Origin: Accumulibacter appositus
Lineage (GTDB): Bacteria > Pseudomonadota > Gammaproteobacteria > Burkholderiales > Rhodocyclaceae
Reading direction: 5' to 3' (one strand)
Assembly (NCBI RefSeq): GCF_035440685.1
Contig: NZ_DAORMW010000003.1
Length of the DNA stretch: 64,000 nt
Positions 44,191 to 51,843 of the stretch are shown here, in pieces. Positions within the stretch are counted from its first letter, which is position 1; every line of letters begins with the position of its first letter. Under the pieces are notes generated by a model. That model ran no database searches, was not told where the DNA came from, and worked only from the letters and a program-made list of their open reading frames with translations. The translations under genes were made by a program, and so were the position numbers.

Positions 44191-45444
44191 TCAGGCGCCG
44201 ACGTTCAAGCGCTCATCGATCAGTTCGATCCAGTGGCGCACCGGCATCGCGCTGCCACTCTGCAGATGCGTCTGACAACCGATATTGGCCGTCACCATGA
44301 CTGCCGGCGAACCGGCGGCCATGGCCGCCAGCTTGTTGTCGCGCAGCTGCTTGGCAAGTACCGGCTGGCTGATCGAGTAAGTCCCCGCCGAGCCGCAGCA
44401 CAGGTGCGGATCGGCGACCGGCGAAAGCTGATAACCGGCAGCTGCCAGCAAGGTCTCGACGACACCGCGAATCTTCTGCGCGTGTTGCAGCGTGCAGGGC
44501 GAGTGGAATGCGACGCGCTGACCGCTGTCGGCCCCCGCCTGGCGCAGCAAGGCAGCCAGCGGCTCCTGCTCGGCGGCCAGCACTTCGGAGGCATCGCGGG
44601 TCATGGCGGCGATGCGCGCGGCCTTGTCGGCGTAGGCCGGATCGTCTTTCAGCAAGTTACCGTACTCGCGCACGTGCTCGCCACAACCCGAGGCAGTCAT
44701 TATGAAGCCCTCGACGCGGCCGCTCTCGACGTCTGGCCACCAGGCATCGATCACCTGCCGCATGTCGTCGAGTGCCTTCTCCTGTGCGTGCAGGTGATAG
44801 CGCAGCGCACCGCAACAACTGGCCCTCGGTGCCTCGATCAACTCGATGCCCAGCCGGTCGAGAACCCGTGCCGTCGCGGCATTGGTATTCGGCGTCAGGA
44901 TCGGCTGCACGCAACCGGCAAGGGCAATCATTCGTCGCCGGTGCCCGCTGCTCCGCGGCCAGGGCCGGGCAGCGCCCTCCGCCACCATCGGCACTTTTTC
45001 GGCCAGAACCGCCGGCAACAGCGGCCGCATCAACTGGCCCATGGCCACGGCCGGTTTGAAGATCCAGCGCCGCGGCAGCGCTTCGCAGAGAAGGAAACGC
45101 GTCGCGCGCACTGCCAGCGGCCGCGGCACGCGCTCCTCCATGACCTCGCGCCCGATTTCGAGCAGGCGATGATAGCGCACGCCCGACGGACAGGTCGTCT
45201 CACAGGAGCGGCAGCTCAGGCAGCGATCGAGGTGCAGCTGTGTCGTTTCGCTGACCGGCTGCCCTTCGAGCATCTGTTTGATCAGATAGATGCGCCCGCG
45301 CGGCCCGTCGAGCTCGTCGCCGAGCAACTGGAAAGTCGGGCAGGTCGCGGTGCAGAAACCGCAATGCACACAGCTGCGCAGAATTGCGTCGGCCTCGCGC
45401 CCGGCAGGCGTGTCCTTGATGAAATCAGCAAGATTGGTTTGCAT
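44191..45444 (-). CDS. glcF: Glycolate oxidase iron-sulfur subunit GlcF
   Basis: A 417-aa protein. Two ferredoxin-type [4Fe-4S] motifs lie in the N-terminal 80 residues (CVHCGFCTATCP and CLSCRSCETTCP), followed by two CCG domains (ASCCGALRYH and CCGSAGTYSISQ) as in GlcF and heterodisulfide-reductase-type subunits. It carries electrons from the FAD subunits GlcD/GlcE to the quinone pool at the inner membrane. It lies 13 bp after glcE. Confidence 0.93.
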   Translation of the reverse strand: MQTNLADFIKDTPAGREADAILRSCVHCGFCTATCPTFQLLGDELDGPRGRIYLIKQMLEGQPVSETTQLHLDRCLSCRSCETTCPSGVRYHRLLEIGREVMEERVPRPLAVRATRFLLCEALPRRWIFKPAVAMGQLMRPLLPAVLAEKVPMVAEGAARPWPRSSGHRRRMIALAGCVQPILTPNTNAATARVLDRLGIELIEAPRASCCGALRYHLHAQEKALDDMRQVIDAWWPDVESGRVEGFIMTASGCGEHVREYGNLLKDDPAYADKAARIAAMTRDASEVLAAEQEPLAALLRQAGADSGQRVAFHSPCTLQHAQKIRGVVETLLAAAGYQLSPVADPHLCCGSAGTYSISQPVLAKQLRDNKLAAMAAGSPAVMVTANIGCQTHLQSGSAMPVRHWIELIDERLNVGA

Positions 45445-45457
45445 GGTCAGCGAACTC

Positions 45458-46528
45458 TCATAGTCCCGGATACATCCGGCCGCGGTTGAAAACCCCTTGC
45501 GGATCGAAGGCGCGCTTCAGATTGCGATGAATCCGCAGCAGCGCTGCCGGCAGTGGCTGGAAAACGCCCTGCGCAGCTTTCGCGGCATCGTCGGCACGAA
45601 ACAGCGTCGCATGGCCGCCGGCCTTGGCCGCCGCGACGCGAATTGCGCGTTCGTCGCCCTCCCGCAACCAGCGTTGGGCGCCGCCCCACTCGATCAGCGT
45701 CGGGCCGGGAAGCGCCTGCGGCGGCGCGGCCGACGGCAAGGACAAGCGCCACAAGGGCGCGTCACCGGTAAAGTAGGCAAAACTCTGCTCGCGCAGCGCT
45801 TGCCAGAAAGCTGCTGCCAGACCGTCTGCCAGCGCCTCGCCGCCGAGATGCCGCTGCGCCGCGGCGACCGCCGCAGCGGCTCCCGACAGACGCAGGGTCA
45901 GCATTCCGTCGTGCCAGGCAGAAGCCGAAATCGGCAAGGGCCGGCCACCCCACTCGTTTAGTTTTTTCAGCGCCGAAGTCTCGTCGATCGCAAAACGCAG
46001 GCTCTTCTCGGCGACCGGTAGCGGTAGAACCTTGAGCGATACCTCGAGCACGATGCCCAGCGTACCGAGGCTGCCGGCGAGCAGGCGGGCAACGTCGTAA
46101 CCGGCGACATTCTTCATCACCTGGCCGCCAAAGGAGAGTACTTCGCCAGAACCATTCAACAGCTTGACGCCGAGAACATAATCGCGCAGGGCACCGACAG
46201 CCTGGCGGCGCGGTCCGGAAAGGCCGGCAGCGAGCATGCCGCCAACCGTCGCCGCCGGCCCGAAGTGCGGCGGCTCGAACGGCAGCCACTGCCCTTTTTC
46301 GGCCAGCGCCGCCGCCAGTTCGCGCAGCGGCGTGCCGGCACGCGCGGTGACCACCAGCTCGGTCGGTTCGTAGGCGACGATGCCGCGATAGCCACCGACC
46401 TCGAGCACCTCGCCCTGCTCCGGGCAACCGTAAAAGAGCTTGCTGCCACCGCCACGAATCGCCAGGCCACGGTCGGAACTTGCTGCGTCGGCCACACGAC
46501 CAATCCAGTCATCGATCAATTCTTCCAT
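45458..46528 (-). CDS. glcE: Glycolate oxidase FAD-binding subunit GlcE
   Basis: A 356-aa FAD-binding (FAD_binding_4/PCMH-type) subunit of glycolate oxidase. The N-terminal LAIRGGGSKLFYG and the FAD loop PPHFGPAATVGGMLAAGLSGPRR (quoted as two parts PPHFGPAATVGGML and AAGLSGPRR) are typical, with VMKNVAGYDVARLLAGSLG as the second FAD segment. It works with GlcD and GlcF to oxidise glycolate to glyoxylate. ATG at 46528 is chosen; it overlaps the glcD stop by 1 nt, and a GTG one codon earlier gives a 4-nt overlap. Confidence 0.93.
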   Translation of the reverse strand: MEELIDDWIGRVADAASSDRGLAIRGGGSKLFYGCPEQGEVLEVGGYRGIVAYEPTELVVTARAGTPLRELAAALAEKGQWLPFEPPHFGPAATVGGMLAAGLSGPRRQAVGALRDYVLGVKLLNGSGEVLSFGGQVMKNVAGYDVARLLAGSLGTLGIVLEVSLKVLPLPVAEKSLRFAIDETSALKKLNEWGGRPLPISASAWHDGMLTLRLSGAAAAVAAAQRHLGGEALADGLAAAFWQALREQSFAYFTGDAPLWRLSLPSAAPPQALPGPTLIEWGGAQRWLREGDERAIRVAAAKAGGHATLFRADDAAKAAQGVFQPLPAALLRIHRNLKRAFDPQGVFNRGRMYPGL

Positions 46529-48009
46529 CACAGCCTCGGCGAAGTGGCAGCGTTACCGGCGCGGGCCAGGGTGTACTCGCGGCAGCGGGCGAGCGTCGGA
46601 ACGCCCTTGCCGGGGTTGAGCAGCCCGTGCTCGTCGAAAGCCGCTTTCAGGCGATGAAAGGCGGCAATTTCGGCCAGACTGAACTGCTCGGCCATGACGT
46701 CGACTTTTTCGATACCGACGCCGTGCTCGCCGGTGATGGTGCCGCCGAAGCGCACCGACAGCTCAAGGATCTCGGCGCCAAAAGCCACCGCCCGATCGAG
46801 TTCTCCGGGCTGATTGGCGTCGTACATGATCAGCGGATGCAAATTGCCGTCGCCGGCATGAAAGACGTTCGCACAACGCAAGGCGTATTTTTCCGACAGG
46901 CCGTTGATCGCTTCCAGCATCTCGGCCAGCCGCTTGCGTGGGATTGTCCCGTCCATGCACAGGTAGTCGGGAGTCATCCGCCCAACCGCCGGAAATGCCG
47001 CCTTGCGTCCGGCCCAGAACTTCAGTCGCTCGGCTTCATCCCGAGAAACGCGAATCCCCGAGGCGCCGCTGTTCTCGAGGACTGCCGTCATGCGGCCGAT
47101 CTCTTCGGCCACCTCTTCGGGCGTCCCGTCCGATTCGCAGAGCAGGATGGCTTCGGCATCCATGTCGTAGCCCGCATTGACGTAGGGCTCGACGGCGTGG
47201 ATCGCCTTCTTGTCCATCATTTCCAGCCCGGCCGGGATGATGCCAGCGGCGATGATGCTGGCCACTGCATCGCCGGCCTGCCGCACATCACCAAAGGAAG
47301 CGATCACCACCTGCGCCAATTCCGGCTTCGGCGTCAGTTTGACGGTCACTTCGGTGATCATCGCCAGCAAGCCTTCGGAGCCATTCATCAGCGCCAGCAG
47401 GTCGTAGCCCGGCGCGTCCAGCGCCGCGTTGCCGAACTCGACGATCTCGCCCTCGATGGTCAGGCCGCGGACACGCATGACGTTGTGCACGGTCAGGCCG
47501 TACTTCAGGCAATGCACGCCACCGGCGTTCTCGGCGACGTTGCCGCCGATGGTGCAGGCGATCTGGGAGGAGGGGTCGGGCGCGTAGTAGAGCGCGTGCG
47601 GCGCCGCCGCTTCGGAGACCGACAGATTGCGCACTCCCGGCTGCACAACCGCCGTGCGCGACACGGGATCGACACTGATGATCTTCTTGAGCTTGGCCAG
47701 CGAGACGAGAACTCCGTCACGGTGCGGCGTCGCCCCTCCCGAGAGACCGGTCGCCGCACCGCGTGCCACCACCGGCACTTTCAGCTCGTAGCAGACCTTG
47801 AGGATCGCCTGCGCCTGCGCTTCGTCCGCGGGCAGGGCAACGATCAAGGGTAATTGCCGATAGGCGGTGAGGCCATCGCAATCGTAGGGGCGCATCTCTT
47901 CTTCCTCGACCAGCAGCGCCTGCGCTGGCAACAATGCCCTGAGACGCTTGATCAAGGCCTGCCGGTCAACCGCAAAGCGTCGCTCGGCAACGCTACTTTC
48001 GATGCTCAT
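46528..48009 (-). CDS. glcD: Glycolate oxidase FAD-linked subunit GlcD
   Basis: A 493-aa catalytic FAD subunit. FAD-domain motifs include VVARGAATGLSGGATPHRDG, then PDPSSQIACTIGGNVAENAG and HCLKYGLTVHNV; the substrate domain has NVFHAGDGNLHPLI and GTITGEHGVGIEK, which are highly conserved in GlcD and D-lactate dehydrogenases of this type. Together with glcE and glcF in overlapping order it forms the membrane-associated glycolate oxidase. It lies about 80 bp downstream of the FadR-type regulator gene on the same strand. Confidence 0.95.
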   Translation of the reverse strand: MSIESSVAERRFAVDRQALIKRLRALLPAQALLVEEEEMRPYDCDGLTAYRQLPLIVALPADEAQAQAILKVCYELKVPVVARGAATGLSGGATPHRDGVLVSLAKLKKIISVDPVSRTAVVQPGVRNLSVSEAAAPHALYYAPDPSSQIACTIGGNVAENAGGVHCLKYGLTVHNVMRVRGLTIEGEIVEFGNAALDAPGYDLLALMNGSEGLLAMITEVTVKLTPKPELAQVVIASFGDVRQAGDAVASIIAAGIIPAGLEMMDKKAIHAVEPYVNAGYDMDAEAILLCESDGTPEEVAEEIGRMTAVLENSGASGIRVSRDEAERLKFWAGRKAAFPAVGRMTPDYLCMDGTIPRKRLAEMLEAINGLSEKYALRCANVFHAGDGNLHPLIMYDANQPGELDRAVAFGAEILELSVRFGGTITGEHGVGIEKVDVMAEQFSLAEIAAFHRLKAAFDEHGLLNPGKGVPTLARCREYTLARAGNAATSPRL

Positions 48010-48088
48010 GTCGAGTTCCTCGAATCAGGAAATGCTTGACTTCGTGTCGATTGTGTCAGGGCAACGGCGTAGCCGTTGAAGACACTAC

Positions 48089-48841
48089 TCATTGCTGCTC
48101 GTCGCGTTGCTCGCTGACCAGATCGTCGGCCAGTACGATACCGACGCGCCGGGCGGCGCAGCGGACATGCTCATGGGAATGATGGCGCGCGCGCGCCGGA
48201 TCGCCAGCGGCAACGGCCGCGAAGATCAGGCGGTGCTCGGCCTGTGCCTCCTGCGGCAAGGCGCCATTGCGACCGGGCATGGTCCAGGCCAGACGACGCG
48301 ACTCGGAAAAATGCCGGCCGAGGAATTCCAGCAGGCGATGCGTGTAGCTGTTGTGGGTCGCGGCGGCGATTGCCAGATGAAAATCGTCGTCGGCTTCGGA
48401 ACCATCGCTGCCACTGGCCAGCGCATCGTCCATGGCGTGCAGGAAGCACTCGATGGCGGTGATGTCGGCGGGCAGGCGACGACGCGCCGCCAACTCGGCA
48501 ATCGAGCTTTCCACCATCGCCCGCAACTCGAAGATCTCGCGTAGCTCGACCTGCGCCGGGCCATCGCCCTGCCAGAACCTGAAATTCAGACTTTTCGGAA
48601 CCAGGGCGACGAACGCGCCCGCGCCCTGCCGGGTCTCGACGCGACCATCGGCCTTGAGACGCGCCACCGCCTCCCGGATGACCGCACGGCTGACACCAAA
48701 GGTCTCAGCCAGCGCTTTCTCGACCGGCAACTGCTCGCCCGGCTTGATCTCGCCGCGCGCAATCCGCCCTTCCAGGGCGATCGATACTTCCTCGCTCAAG
48801 CGCGGCCGACGAACAATTCTCTTCAGCTCATTGGTAAGCAT
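48089..48841 (-). CDS. glcC: FadR/GntR-family regulator with FCD domain, GlcC-like
   Basis: A 250-aa regulator. GntR winged helix at about residues 8-75 (SIALEGRIARGEIKPGEQLP, LAETFGVSRAVIREAVARLK, RQGAGAFVA), then the all-helical FCD effector domain (about 95-225) with the metal-ligand Asp/His pattern (DDDFHLAIAAATHN, EHRLIFAAVAAGD and the final HHSHEHV). FCD regulators of this group respond to small hydroxy acids such as glycolate or lactate. ATG at 48841 is preferred; a TTG at 48862 sits inside a palindromic operator. It precedes the glc genes on the same strand, so it probably controls them and itself. Confidence 0.85.
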   Translation of the reverse strand: MLTNELKRIVRRPRLSEEVSIALEGRIARGEIKPGEQLPVEKALAETFGVSRAVIREAVARLKADGRVETRQGAGAFVALVPKSLNFRFWQGDGPAQVELREIFELRAMVESSIAELAARRRLPADITAIECFLHAMDDALASGSDGSEADDDFHLAIAAATHNSYTHRLLEFLGRHFSESRRLAWTMPGRNGALPQEAQAEHRLIFAAVAAGDPARARHHSHEHVRCAARRVGIVLADDLVSEQRDEQQ

Positions 48842-48850
48842 GGGAACCCA

Positions 48851-48863
48851 GTTGTCTGACAAC
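48851..48863. promoter_or_regulatory. FCD-regulator operator palindrome
   Basis: GTTGTC-T-GACAAC is a perfect inverted repeat ten bases upstream of the regulator ATG. It matches the TNGTNNNACNA-type operators of GlcC/LldR-group FCD regulators, suggesting autoregulation. It could also influence the divergent SulP gene about 250 bp away. Confidence 0.6.
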
Positions 48864-49109
48864 TTGGCTGCAGCATACTACAAGCCGCGTCCGATGCAAT
48901 ACCAGCCCTTGCCGGCAGAAACCCTCTAAGCACTGCCGCACACGGCTGGCATGCAGAGTCGACGCTCGGCAAAGCCGTGCCGTTGGCGCATATGCGGTCC
49001 AGTCGACCATTCCCGCTTTGCTGCTACAATCTGCCGCTCGCTGCGCCGCTGCCCGAATCGCCTGCAAGCCACAGCCGGCGGCAGCCGAACGAACCGTCGA
49101 GGGAACAAA

Positions 49110-50969
49110 ATGTCCGCCATCGTTAGCCATCTGAATCGCGTCTTGCCCGGATTGATGCCGCTGGTCAGGTACCGTGCCGCCGACTGGCCGCACGATATCC
49201 GAGCCGGTCTGTCGGTGGCCGCTGTGGCCATCCCGATCGCCATCGCCTATGCGCAACTGGCCGGTTTCAGCCCGTCGACCGGCCTGTACGCCTCGATCCT
49301 GCCGATGGTCGTCTACGCCTTCGCCGGCACCTCGCGGCAGCTGATCATTGGTCCCGACGCCGCGACCTGCGCCATGCTGGCGGCAGTGATCGCGCCTCTG
49401 GCGGCTAGCAACAGCGGCCTTTACCTCTCCTACAGCATCGCACTGACGCTGCTCACCGGCCTCTTCTGCCTGTCGGCGAGCTTTCTTCGCCTGGGCGGCC
49501 TGGCCGACTTTCTGGCCCGACCGATCATCATCGGCCTGCTCAACGGCGTCTCGCTGTCGATCATGATCGGTCAGGTCGGCAAGGTCCTCGGCAGCACGCC
49601 GGAGGCCACCCGCTTCTTCAAACAGCTCATGGAGATCCCACACCTGGTGGTCACCGCCCATTGGCCAACCGTCGTCCTGTCGATCTGCTGTGCGGCGGTG
49701 ATGTTCTTCCTGCCGCGGTACACCAAAGTGGTTCCGGCGTCGCTGGTAACCATGGCTCTGGCCGGTCTGGCTGCCTTCCTGCTCGGGCTGGGCGACATGG
49801 GGGTGGCGCTGATCGGTCCGGTGGCCGCTGGCCTGCCTGATCTGGTGATACCCGAGTTGCACCTCGACGTCGTCGGCGAACTGGCCGCCTCGGCGGCCGG
49901 TCTGGCTCTAGTCTTGTTTACCAGCGGCATGCTCACCGCGCGCAGCTTTGCCGAACGCAACGGCTACGACATCGATGTGGACCGCGAATTTGCCGCCTTC
50001 GGCCTGGCCAATATCGTCTCGGCACTATCGCAGGGCTTTGCCGTCACTGGCGCCGATTCGCGTACCGCGGTCAGTGACGCCAACGGCGGCCGCACGCAGA
50101 TGGTCAGCATTGTCGCCGCGCTGGCGATTTCCCTGTTGCTGCTGGTCGGCACAGGCTCGCTGGCTTGGCTGCCAATCCCTGCATTAGGCGTGGTGCTGCT
50201 CTTCGCCTCATGGCACCTGCTCGATTTCCAGGTCTTCAAGCGCTACCAGTTGATCGAGCGCTCGGCGGTGGTCCTCGGGGTGATCACCATGCTCGGGGTG
50301 CTCGCCTTCGGCGCGATCAAGGCCATCATGCTCGCCGTGACACTGGCGCTGCTGATGTTCATCCGCAAGGTCGCCCGTCCGGACTGCGAAGAACTGGTCA
50401 ATGTTCGTGGCCGGGCCGGGCTCTACAACCACAAGCTGTTTCCCGACGCAGCAACGATCGACGGCCTGCTGCTTCTGCGCTTCTGCGGTCCGCTGGTCTT
50501 CTTCAATGCCAATCATTTCCGCGCCGAAGTGCATCGGGCAATCGCCCGCCAGCCGAAGCCCGTCGAACGTGTGGTGCTCGACATGATCGCCATGACCGAT
50601 GTCGACATCACCGGCATCGATACCCTGGGGCGGCTTGACAGTGAACTGGCGGCAAAGAACATCACCCTCGTGCTCGCGGGAAGACAGGTCGAGTTCGAGC
50701 AATGGTTGCAGACCACCAAACACCCCGACGCGGCACTGCGCCAACGCGCTTTTCCGACCATGCGCCAGGCGGTTCGCCATTGGCGCGGGCGCGACGGTGC
50801 GCGCAGCACCATCGACGAGGCAGCCGTCACCCCGGCGGACACCCGTGGGTTGGCGACCGAGGAAGCGCCCGCACCGGCACAGGCGGTAGAGACGGTGGTG
50901 GTGGTGGAGACAACAAAGCCCCCAGCCGAGCCTAACGGTCATGACACGAAGGGACACCTCAAATCATGA
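49110..50969 (+). CDS. SulP family anion transporter with STAS domain
   Basis: A 619-aa inner-membrane transporter. Ten or more hydrophobic segments occupy residues 25-430, beginning with GLSVAAVAIPIAIAYAQLAG, the SulP hallmark, and including the FAVTGADSRTAVSDANGG-type segment. A cytoplasmic STAS domain follows (about 440-560; the Asp/Ser loop is DMIAMTDVDITGIDTL). It may carry sulfate, bicarbonate or another anion. The ATG has GAGGGA upstream. The last ~11 residues (NGHDTKGHLKS) and the stop codon are encoded by copy F of the dispersed repeat and do not belong to the family. Confidence 0.92.
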   Translation: MSAIVSHLNRVLPGLMPLVRYRAADWPHDIRAGLSVAAVAIPIAIAYAQLAGFSPSTGLYASILPMVVYAFAGTSRQLIIGPDAATCAMLAAVIAPLAASNSGLYLSYSIALTLLTGLFCLSASFLRLGGLADFLARPIIIGLLNGVSLSIMIGQVGKVLGSTPEATRFFKQLMEIPHLVVTAHWPTVVLSICCAAVMFFLPRYTKVVPASLVTMALAGLAAFLLGLGDMGVALIGPVAAGLPDLVIPELHLDVVGELAASAAGLALVLFTSGMLTARSFAERNGYDIDVDREFAAFGLANIVSALSQGFAVTGADSRTAVSDANGGRTQMVSIVAALAISLLLLVGTGSLAWLPIPALGVVLLFASWHLLDFQVFKRYQLIERSAVVLGVITMLGVLAFGAIKAIMLAVTLALLMFIRKVARPDCEELVNVRGRAGLYNHKLFPDAATIDGLLLLRFCGPLVFFNANHFRAEVHRAIARQPKPVERVVLDMIAMTDVDITGIDTLGRLDSELAAKNITLVLAGRQVEFEQWLQTTKHPDAALRQRAFPTMRQAVRHWRGRDGARSTIDEAAVTPADTRGLATEEAPAPAQAVETVVVVETTKPPAEPNGHDTKGHLKS

Positions 50970-51056
50970 AAGTCGTGACCGCCCCCCTCTTCCCCCGGCC
51001 CTTCTCCCACAGAGGGGAGAAGGGAGTTTCTTGCGTCGCATGCGCGACTTTCACGG
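50931..51056 (+). repeat. Dispersed palindromic repeat, copy F (centre deleted)
   Basis: Left module CCTAACGGTCATGACACG and CTCAAATCATGAAAGTCGTG, then directly the right module CAGAGGGGAGAAGGGAG, GCGTCGCATGCGCGAC and TTTCACG. The central ~60 bp with the CCGGCTTGCACGCCGG hairpin and GCATGC palindrome is absent. The left end overlaps and terminates the SulP reading frame. Confidence 0.75.
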
Positions 51057-51084
51057 TAGGGCACAATAGGCGGCCGCTTTTCAC

Positions 51085-51108
51085 CAGCCGGCCAGCCTAG
51101 GCCGGCTG
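51085..51108. terminator. Candidate bidirectional terminator hairpin
   Basis: CAGCCGGCC-AGCCTA-GGCCGGCTG is a 9-bp perfect stem with a 6-nt loop between the convergent SulP gene and the 92-aa protein gene. It is not followed by a T tract, so the termination role is inferred from position. Confidence 0.4.
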
Positions 51109-51118
51109 ACGGGGGGGG

Positions 51119-51397
51119 TCAGCCCGCCTTTTCGTTTTCCAGCGCCTTGGAAGTGATGTGTTCGTACAGGCCGATCAGTTTTGCCGCCAGCTCGTGATAT
51201 TCCGGATTCCGCGCGACCATCGGCTTCAGGTCCTCGGTATCGGCAAAGACGCGCTCCAGAAACGCGATATCCATGTCGTCAAGCTTGGCGCCAGCATCGA
51301 CCTTTTCCTTCAGATCGATGGCGCGCGGCAGCCGGTCATTTTCCAGGCGCGCCAGCACCACCGCCGCCAGCCCCTTGTCATCCGCTTCCTGACTCAT
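51119..51397 (-). CDS. Small acidic helical protein, unknown
   Basis: A 92-aa soluble protein, acidic and predicted helical throughout: LAAVVLARLENDRLPRAID, LKEKVDAGAKLDDMDIAF and FADTEDLKPMVARNPEYH, then LAAKLIGLYEHITS. No membrane segment or cysteine. ATG at 51397 has AAGGAA at a good distance; the frame extends 13 codons further without support. I do not recognise a family. Convergent with the SulP gene and divergent from the M16 protease gene. Confidence 0.65.
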   Translation of the reverse strand: MSQEADDKGLAAVVLARLENDRLPRAIDLKEKVDAGAKLDDMDIAFLERVFADTEDLKPMVARNPEYHELAAKLIGLYEHITSKALENEKAG

Positions 51398-51843
51398 CGC
51401 TCGTTCCTTCTCCAATTGTGGCGCCGATGTGGCCACTGCAGTCGGGGATAATGCCAGCTCTGGCGAACAGAAGGCAAGCGCTGGCAGACCTCACGGAGGA
51501 TGAGGATGCTTGCAGCAGGGCGAGCTCAGTCCCGAGCAGCTGCCTCGCCGGCGATGGCGTGGATCACACGCCGTTACATAACCGGGACAGAGCGCCAACA
51601 GATCATCAGCGCGCGATTGATTAATATTCGTTCCGTTGCTGCCGCGCTCCCCTCCCCCTCCCCGCGCGGCGGTGATCGTAGCACCCGGCCCGCCCAGACT
51701 CTCCCTCTGTGCGGGCCGTTCCCTTTCTGGCAAGCTGTACGACGATCAAGCGCCTTGCCAGCGGTGACCCGGTCGCCGGAGTAAGGCGCCGAACCATGCA
51801 GACAGGAAAAACTGCCCCCCGCCAACCTCGTGGAGTGATGATG
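51398..51843. other. 446-bp divergent intergenic region
   Basis: Lies between the starts of the 92-aa protein gene (minus) and the M16 protease gene (plus). It has an AT-rich patch (GATTGATTAATATTCG near 51616-51631) that may hold a promoter. No repeat copy, RNA gene or protein-like frame is seen. Confidence 0.35.

Noticed and set aside
48828..49862. 344-aa minus-strand open frame
   Set aside because: Antisense shadow of the SulP gene and its leader, with a His/Gln/Arg-rich peptide typical of such shadows.
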